Shown here: positions 26,698-36,563 of the stretch, one piece after another | Layout of the letters: each line of letters begins with the position of its first letter | How positions within the stretch are numbered: position 1 is the stretch's first letter | Assembly (NCBI RefSeq): GCF_006385875.1 | Contig: NZ_VFSU01000006.1 | Coordinates: forward strand, 1-40,577 | Direction: 5' to 3' | DNA: 40,577 nt | Source: Sandaracinobacter neustonicus | GTDB taxonomy: Bacteria; Pseudomonadota; Alphaproteobacteria; Sphingomonadales; Sphingomonadaceae | Notes under the pieces: model-generated | The model's input: the letters and a program-made list of their open reading frames with translations, nothing else | The model's database searches: none | What the model was told of the DNA's origin: nothing | Translations under genes and position numbers: made by a program

Positions 26698-27090
26698 ATG
26701 GCACTCACGGAAATCGCAATTCGGGCCGCAAAAGGGCGTGAAAAGCCGTATAAAATGACCGATAGCGGGGGCCTGTATCTGCTGGTGCAGCCAAACGGCT
26801 CCAAATACTGGCGACAAAAATACCGGAGGCTTGGCCGCGAGGGAAAGCTAAGCATCGGTAATTACCCGGATATCAGCCTTCGGGAAGCCCGAAAAAGGAG
26901 CGGGGCGGCCAAGGAGCAGCTGGCAGCACACAAAGACCCGGTACGGGAAAAACAGAAGGCAATTCAGGAAGCGCAGCTGCTCGCGACTAACACGTTCGAG
27001 CTGGTTGCCGCCGAATATTGTGAGCGACGCAGGGCGGATGGTTACAGGCCGTGGGCTCCTGCCAAGATCAACGCATCGACGCCGAGATAG
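26698..27090 (+). pseudogene. P4-type tyrosine integrase, truncated N-terminal remnant
   Basis: A 130-residue fragment. MALTEIAIRAAKGREKPYKM and DSGGLYLLVQPNGSKYWRQK, followed by GREGKLSIGNYPDISLREAR, make up the DUF4102 arm-binding domain of P4/CP4-57 integrases. The start of the core-binding domain (TFELVAAEYCERRRADGYRPWAPA) follows, and similarity then stops around 27055. The catalytic Arg-His-Arg-Tyr domain is absent; the CRISPR array begins about 50 bp later. Family integrases are around 400 residues, so this is a relic. The island could not excise by its own integrase. An upstream in-frame extension through the tRNA is not coding. Confidence 0.88.
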
Positions 27091-27138
27091 CAAGCGGCAT
27101 TTTCGGTCCGGTTGTGACCCGGCAGGATCTGTACGGTT

Positions 27139-30100
27139 GGCATCCCCCCGCGCGTGCGGGGAACAGCGCCCCGGCTTTCGCCTGCGTTACATTGGCGGCG
27201 GTTCATCCCCGCGTGTGCGGGGAACAGTCCCGCTACTATGCCAGCTACGACCACCAGCATGGTTCATCCCCGCGTGTGCGGGGAACAGTATTATTACGTC
27301 GATACCTATGTTTACCCGCACGGTTCATCCCCGCGTGTGCAGGGAACAGACGTTTCGCATGTTGTGGACGGCATCCACAACCGGTTCATCCCCGCGTGTG
27401 CGGGGAACAGACGGATCTGCGGCGGCAGCATTTTGCGAACCGCGGTTCATCCCCGCGTGTGCGGGGAACAGGCCAGTGCATGGTTTTCGATAGATCGTCG
27501 GCAGGGTTCATCCCCGCGTGTGCGGGGAACAGTCACTGTCACCGTAAACGGCACGGCCCGCACCAGGTTCATCCCCGCGTGTGCGGGGAACAGGACATGC
27601 GCGAGGGCATCTTTGTTGTCAGCCGCGGTTCATCCCCGCGTGTGCGGGGAACAGCCCCACCACAGCAGCGCGAGGGCGGCCTTGATCGGTTCATCCCCGC
27701 GTGTGCGGGGAACAGCGGGCGTTGATGCCACCGGCTGCTATCGCCTGCGGTTCATCCCCGCGTGTGCGGGGAACAGCCAGTGCCGCAATTGTTATGATTG
27801 GAGCCGTCCGGTTCATCCCCGCGTGTGCGGGGAACAGAATTGCAGTCTGGAGCCGCTGAAGGTTCCGGCCGGTTCATCCCCGCGTGTGCGGGGAACAGTT
27901 CGAAGAATCCGGCAGCATGCTGAAGGATGCCGGTTCATCCCCGCGTGTGCGGGGAACAGCCTTTACTGGCGTGGAGTGGGCAAGGCCCCGACGGTTCATC
28001 CCCGCGTGTGCGGGGAACAGCCGGTGATGTTGACATCATCGCTGACGCTGAGCGGTTCATCCCCGCGTGTGCGGGGAACAGGCGGCTTGATCGCTCAGCG
28101 CATGCCATTCGACCGGTTCATCCCCGCGTGTGCGGGGAACAGTCCACCGGGATAGCGCGCTTGAACGGATAGCCCGGTTCATCCCCGCGTGTGCGGGGAA
28201 CAGAGCCACGGCGGCATAGTTACCCGTCGCGCGAGCGGTTCATCCCCGCGTGTGCGGGGAACAGAACACAACTTCGCGGGCTTTTTCCGTGTAAACCGGT
28301 TCATCCCCGCGTGTGCGGGGAACAGGCGCGAACCGGCGAAAGCGCTTCGTGGCGTTCAGGTTCATCCCCGCGTGTGCGGGGAACAGTTGCCCCGCAGATG
28401 CCGCTGCTCATAGGTCGCCGGTTCATCCCCGCGTGTGCGGGGAACAGGTTTCCACCTGAGCCTTGAGTTCAGCATTGGACGGTTCATCCCCGCGTGTGCG
28501 GGGAACAGGCTCTTTGTTGCGTCAAAGGCGGCCTGATCGGCGGTTCATCCCCGCGTGTGCGGGGAACAGGGTGATCGCGACGGCGTGCCGACGCGTCTGG
28601 ACGGTTCATCCCCGCGTGTGCGGGGAACAGTGAATGTGCTGGGCAACCAGCAACAGACCGGCCGGTTCATCCCCGCGTGTGCGGGGAACAGGCCGACGAA
28701 GCCTGCCGCCAGAACAAGGAGGACGGTTCATCCCCGCGTGTGCGGGGAACAGGATCGACAGGATCGCCTCTATTCGCCCGAGAACGGTTCATCCCCGCGT
28801 GTGCGGGGAACAGGGCGAAACTCTGGATCAGGCAGTCGTCTCGCGCGGTTCATCCCCGCGTGTGCGGGGAACAGGTCCTGCGGATCGAGGGCGTTGGCAC
28901 GTTCGCCGGTTCATCCCCGCGTGTGCGGGGAACAGTCCGACACCACAAGGGAGGCCGCTCTTGTCCGCGGTTCATCCCCGCGTGTGCGGGGAACAGGTGT
29001 CAAGGCGGCTCTCAGCATCTGTCAGCGCCGGTTCATCCCCGCGTGTGCGGGGAACAGCAACCCTAGCACGGCTGATGGTCCCATTGCAGCGGTTCATCCC
29101 CGCGTGTGCGGGGAACAGGCGCCTTGAGTTGCCGATTTTCCGCTCGCAGCCGGTTCATCCCCGCGTGTGCGGGGAACAGAAGGACGAAGCCCGGCGGAAC
29201 GTGATCCAGTTCGGTTCATCCCCGCGTGTGCGGGGAACAGCTGACGCGGCTGCGCCCGGTAGCGTGCGAGTTCGGTTCATCCCCGCGTGTGCGGGGAACA
29301 GGTTGTGGGGTTTTTGAGCCTGCGATGCGTGACCGGTTCATCCCCGCGTGTGCGGGGAACAGACCGGCAACGAAGGCCTGACAGGCTGCAATAGCGGTTC
29401 ATCCCCGCGTGTGCGGGGAACAGTCGAACGTGGCCCCGCCAACGTCGATCAGTTCCGGTTCATCCCCGCGTGTGCGGGGAACAGGGGGACATGTTCAGGA
29501 CTCGGATGCCACGGTCCGGTTCATCCCCGCGTGTGCGGGGAACAGCGGACAGCATAGGCGAACATGCGCATCAACTGCGGTTCATCCCCGCGTGTGCGGG
29601 GAACAGTTTCCGAGAAGTTCCGGTCGGCGAAGCATGAGCGGTTCATCCCCGCGTGTGCGGGGAACAGCGCGCACCGTTCGGATGCGTGGCCGCACCCACC
29701 GGTTCATCCCCGCGTGTGCGGGGAACAGTAGGCCAGCAGCTCGGTCGGGCCGGGACGCCACGGTTCATCCCCGCGTGTGCGGGGAACAGAAGGTGTATAT
29801 CGTGGGTGGAATCGTGGGGGCCGGTTCATCCCCGCGTGTGCGGGGAACAGAGCTTTCGGCGCGGATGGAAGGGCGGCCAGACCGGTTCATCCCCGCGTGT
29901 GCGGGGAACAGTCACGACGGAGGAGGACGCGCGGGTGGACGGCCGGTTCATCCCCGCGTGTGCGGGGAACAGCCACGCCAGTAGCAACCAGACGGCGCTT
30001 TTCTCGGTTCATCCCCGCGTGTGCGGGGAACAGCCACTTGCCGACGTTTTGCTGATAGTCGCTCACGGTTCATCCCCGCGTGTGCGGGGAACAGAACAGA

Positions 30101-30338
30101 GCACCGATGGCGATGGCAGCATATAGCGGTTCATCCCCGCGTGTGCGGGGAACAGGATGAACGCCCGCCTGTCGTGGGCGAGGCATACGGTTCATCCCCG
30201 CGTGTGCGGGGAACAGCGCCTGCAAATCCTTCAGCCGGGGCGCAATCTCGGTTCATCCCCGCGTGTGCGGGGAACAGGCCAGGCGCCCGCGCCGGATCAC
30301 ATTCTGCGCCGGTTCATCCCCGCGTGTGCGGGGAACAG
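27139..30338 (-). CRISPR. Type I-E CRISPR array, 53 repeats and 52 spacers
   Basis: On the plus strand each repeat starts GGTTCATCCCCGC and ends GTGTGCGGGGAACAG (28 bases). The crRNA-sense repeat, CTGTTCCCCGC...GCGGGGATGAACC plus a 29th G, is the E. coli type I-E family, so transcription is on the minus strand from 30338 downward. Repeat starts fall exactly every 61 bp from 27139 to 30311. The leader-distal repeat (27139-27166) is degenerate at its 5' plus-strand end. The repeat at 27322 has a G-to-A change at 27341. All other copies look identical. The base before the 28-mer is C (crRNA-sense G) for all but four spacers. No duplicated spacers were noticed. Plus-strand frames through the array are repeat-encoded artefacts. 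Confidence 0.99.
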
Positions 30339-30408
30339 TCTTTCCGGAAATGACTGTAATTACAGAATATTCACGATGTCAAATAGCCTACCGGATTAAC
30401 AAGCCGGT
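30339..30408 (-). promoter_or_regulatory. CRISPR leader with sigma-70-like promoter
   Basis: The 70 bp between the cas2 stop and the first repeat. On the minus strand TTGACA (30382-30377) is followed after 18 bases by TACAGT (30358-30353), placing a start near 30346, just before the first repeat at 30338. The sequence is AT-rich compared with its surroundings. No IHF consensus was recognised. The high-coordinate end is therefore where new spacers should enter. Confidence 0.75.
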
Positions 30409-31631
<1,223 letters not shown>

Positions 31632-31649
31632 CGGGGGCAGCCCATCCGA

Positions 31650-32434
31650 TCAGGCCCGGCGGATCAGCATCAGGCCGCAGCCGAAGGATTTGGCCCGGCC
31701 AAACCCCTGCAGGATGCGTTTGAGCAGCGCATCAGCGTCTTCCACCAGCAGATGGCCGGAAAGCTCCATCACGCCGAACTGCGGCTGCCCCTCACGCTTT
31801 CCCACATGGCCGGGAACTGGCGTCACGGAATAGTCCGCCACATGCGCGTCCGGCACCGGCCCGTCCGGCCCATCGCGCGTGTCCAGACGGAAACCATGGC
31901 GCGCTCCCTGCCCTGCCAGCCATGCCTGCGCCGCCTCCTGCGCGAGCGCCATGCGCAAGGCCGCTCGCTCGCTTGGCTGTTCGGGCAGCAGGTCCCGTTC
32001 CCGGGTCAGCGGATAGAGACGGTCCATCACCACATCGATGTGCCGGGTTTTCGGCTTGCCATCCGCCCGTGTCGCCCCGGTTTTCCGTGTCTGGGTGGCG
32101 TTGGCGCGCAGCAGGAAGGAAAGCCGGTCTCCGGCGCGCAGGTCGGGCGTGAAGGCCCGCACGTCCGGCGGGTCGAACAGGCCCGCGCCATCGGCGGCCG
32201 GCGGGGTTGCCGACAGGATCAGGAAGCGGCCCCTGCCCTCGGCCCGCCAGAGATGATCGCGCGCAGGCCGATCCGCAAACAGAGACCAGATCAGGCGGTG
32301 GTGGGCATCCATGATCCGCCCCTTGTCGGGCCGGTGCAGATGCTGGCGATAAGGGCCTTCCACCGGGTTGATCAGCGCGGCCAGCGCCTTTGTCGCGGGA
32401 TTGCGCGCAAGCTGCACGCGGCTTAGCCAGGCGG

Positions 32435-32438
<4 letters not shown>
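31650..32438 (-). CDS. cas6e: Cas6e crRNA endonuclease
   Basis: A 262-residue RAMP ribonuclease (Cse3/CasE) that cuts each repeat 3' of its hairpin and stays on the crRNA. I start at ATG 32438 (MTAWLSRVQLARNP) because it overlaps the cas5e stop (ATGA). The MDAHHRLIWSLFAD segment contains the likely catalytic His region, and the C-terminal glycine-rich GFGRAKSFGCGLMLIRRA is the family signature. It should also process the degenerate repeat unit at 36473-36563. Confidence 0.95.
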
Positions 32439-34725
<2,287 letters not shown>

Positions 34726-34729
<4 letters not shown>

Positions 34730-36198
34730 ACCTGCACCTCCGCGCGCGCCTTGCGTTCCGGCAGGGGCAGTTCCAGCAGCCGGAACGTCTCCGCGCCGGG
34801 TTTGCCGAACCCGGCGAACGACTGTTGCAGAATCTGACGTGCCTTCACGATCAGCTGCACATCCTCGATCGGCCGTTCCGTCAGCCCGGAAAGCGCCTCG
34901 CGGTCAAACATCGACAATGCCTTGCGCCGCAGCGCCGCCAGCCAGTCCGCGCCCACCGCTCGGTCCCCGGCGTGCCGCACGAGACGGTCGAACGTCTCTT
35001 CGGTTGCCGTAAACCAGTCCTCGCGCAGTGCGTCGAGCGCTGACTCCTCCCCCACCACGAGCCGCAGCGTGGATCGCAGCACCCCCCACAGCAGCTCGGA
35101 AGCCTCGATCATGCCGCGCACGCGCGCCTGCCCCAGGTTGTTCAGCGGCAGCAGCGGCTGGCGCGACAGGGTGAAATCCATCGGCTGCATATTGTTCATC
35201 GCCCAGCCGCCAACCAGCAGCGAAGCCCCCCGCCGCGCCGCCAGCGGCAGCCGGTCCTCATAGGTTTCCACCGCTTTTGCGCGCTGGCGCAATTGCCGGT
35301 TCTGCTCCGTGCTCGCCATCACCACCCCCAGCCAGTTGCGATAGCTGAACCGCCCGGGGCGCGGATGCACGGGCAGCAGTTCCGCCCCCTCCTTCACGCG
35401 ATAATAGGGCGTCAGCGGATGCACCCAGCCCAGATAATTGCCGCCCCACGGCCGCTGGATCACGCCGGTGACCACGTCGCCTTCCGCCACCAGCCACAGG
35501 CGGCGGGGCATGGCAAAGAAGGCATCCAGCGGATCGCCCGCATCCGGCGGCAGCACTTCACCCCTTTCGGATGTGCGTGCGGGCCGCATCCATGGGAATG
35601 TGTAGGGTTCGCCCTGAGGCCGATAGGGCACATTGGCCCAGATCATATCCCACAGGCGACCGGTTCCGGGATCAACCAGCGTCACCATCGGCCCGCCGCC
35701 CCGCAACGAGGTGCGGTTCCCCGCGCCGCCTGAAGGGGCATGGGATTGCAACAGATACAGCGCCATCGCCGCCGTCGGCAGGTCCAGCGCCGGATAGCGG
35801 CCGCCATGCACCATCAGGTCCGCATTCTTCTTTACCGCGTTGGCGCCTGCGGAATCGATGAACAGCATGTCGGGCGGATTGGGTTCGCCCTCCAGCCCGC
35901 CCAGTTCCTGCAGGAACCGCGGGCCGTCGCCCAGCAAATCGAAGGCGGGTGCCAGCGCCTCCAGCCGGGCCGACAGGCGCTCCATATCAGGCTCCCGCCG
36001 GACCTCCCAATCCTCGGCGTCTTCGGGGGGGTCAGCAGCGGCCACGAGGCCGATCAGAAATTCGAGGCACGCGAGATTGAGATCCGCGCGCGGCCAATCC
36101 AACGCCTCTACCCAAGGGGACGCCACCTCAGAAGGCCGAACACACCTTCGACCGACCAGTGTTCGGACCGGAATCCAAGAATTCCAAAGCAGATTCAT
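34726..36198 (-). CDS. cas8e: Cas8e (Cse1), Cascade large subunit
   Basis: A 490-residue large subunit (CasA) that recognises the PAM and recruits Cas3. MNLLWNSWIPVRTLVGRR is the typical N-terminus; LNLACLEFLIGL, WGGNYLGWVHPLTPYYR and NNMQPMDFTLSRQPLL are recognisable family blocks. Its start is at 36198, with no obvious Shine-Dalgarno. It heads a co-linear transcript cse1-cse2-cas7e-cas5e-cas6e-cas1-cas2. The 338-bp gap to cas3 contains an RNA-based module, so this operon may have its own promoter within 36199-36344. Confidence 0.96.
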
Positions 36199-36259
36199 GT
36201 GGATAATGGATAGGTCAAATTCCCATCCCTGTCGACAGCAACGTCGTTTGAAAAAATCA

Positions 36260-36294
36260 ATCTAAACATATTGAAACGCTCAAGCCGGATACTT
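36260..36294 (-). promoter_or_regulatory. Partial protospacer with AAG PAM, predicted Cascade binding site
   Basis: On the minus strand AAG (36294-36292) is followed by TATCCGGCTTGAGCGTT. The crRNA-like element at 36473-36563 begins its spacer TAGCCCGCTTGAGCGTT. Fifteen of the first 17 bases match; mismatches are at positions 3 and 6, and position 6 is flipped out and not read in type I-E. Beyond position 17 pairing stops. PAM plus seed without full pairing is the pattern that allows Cascade binding without Cas3 cleavage. The site covers the -35 box and spacer of the plus-strand promoter at 36271-36299. Confidence 0.75.
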
Positions 36295-36299
36295 ATGTT
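36271..36299 (+). promoter_or_regulatory. Sigma-70-like promoter for the tRNA-like RNA
   Basis: TTGAAA (36271-36276), a 17-base spacer and TATGTT (36294-36299) give a strong match to the consensus, with a predicted start near 36306. It reads away from cas8e into the hairpin and the tRNA-like gene. The predicted Cascade site at 36260-36294 lies on top of it. Confidence 0.72.
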
Positions 36300-36305
36300 T
36301 ACGTT

Positions 36306-36339
36306 GCGCTTCGGGAAACTCCAAACTCCCCCGAAGCGC
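36306..36339 (+). other. Stem-loop at the predicted 5' end of the tRNA-like transcript
   Basis: GCGCTTCGGG and CCCGAAGCGC form a perfect 10-bp stem around a 14-base loop containing two ACTCC units. It begins at the predicted transcription start and ends five bases before the tRNA-like fold. There is no T-run, so it is not a normal terminator; it may protect the RNA or form part of its function. Confidence 0.7.
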
Positions 36340-36344
36340 GTGAT

Positions 36345-36421
36345 CGGGCCGTAGCTTAACTGGATAGAGCATCGGTCTACTAAACTGCAAGATGCTGGTT
36401 CGAGTCCAGCCGGCCCGGCCA
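36345..36421 (+). tRNA. tRNA-Arg-like gene with degenerate anticodon arm (anticodon ACT)
   Basis: A 77-base fold with perfect acceptor CGGGCCG/CGGCCCG, D-arm GCTT/GAGC, T-arm GCTGG-TTCGAGT-CCAGC, discriminator G and encoded CCA (36419-36421). The anticodon stem TCGGT/ACTGC has one mismatch and one G-U pair, and the loop CTACTAA gives anticodon ACT. The body (TAGCTTAACTGGATAGAGC) and the CT..CTAA loop resemble tRNA-Arg(TCT) with position 34 changed from T to A. ACT anticodons are almost unknown in bacteria, and the short variable arm excludes tRNA-Ser. Either a decaying mobile-element tRNA, or a functional tRNA mimic driven by the promoter at 36271 and repressed by Cascade. Confidence 0.65.
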
Positions 36422-36472
36422 CTCTTTCCAAATCTAATAGCGAAGGAGGCAAAACACTACCCCACAATATCA

Positions 36473-36563
36473 AAAAAATCCCCGCCAAAACGGGGAACAG
36501 ACATATTGGCTTGCCAACGCTCAAGCGGGCTACGGTTCATCCCCGCGTTTGCGGGGATGAACC
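36473..36563 (-). ncRNA. crRNA-like element: degenerate repeat - 32-nt spacer - degenerate repeat
   Basis: In the crRNA sense, the first repeat (36563-36533) is GGTTCATCCCCGC-AAAC-GCGGGGATGAACC plus G. It keeps the Cas6e hairpin and the 8-nt ATGAACCG handle but has become a perfect 13-bp palindrome. The spacer (36532-36501) starts TAGCCCGCTTGAGCGTT. The second repeat (36500-36473) starts CTGTTCCCCG and ends GCGGGGATTTTTT, so it keeps the hairpin but has lost the handle for a T-run and can act as a terminator. Spacing (29 + 32) equals the main array. This is the ψR1-spacer-ψR2 form of CreA/CreR-type guide RNAs. It lies at the 3' end of cas3, sharing its last codons, and probably rides on cas3 transcripts. 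Confidence 0.85.

Noticed and set aside
36199-36344. A dedicated minus-strand promoter for cas8e
   Set aside because: The best candidate, TTGAGC-N17-TTGATT, is too weak to call. A promoter is expected there, but I could not pick one; the plus-strand promoter is far better.
36195-36524. Minus-strand frame of 109 codons containing AGPAGLEPAS
   Set aside because: It is the antisense of the tRNA-like gene plus the guide element; no ribosome site and no family resemblance.
36473-36563. tracrRNA or anti-repeat for a type II system
   Set aside because: All cas genes are type I-E and there is no cas9 or cas12; the spacing and orientation fit a degenerate repeat-spacer-repeat instead.
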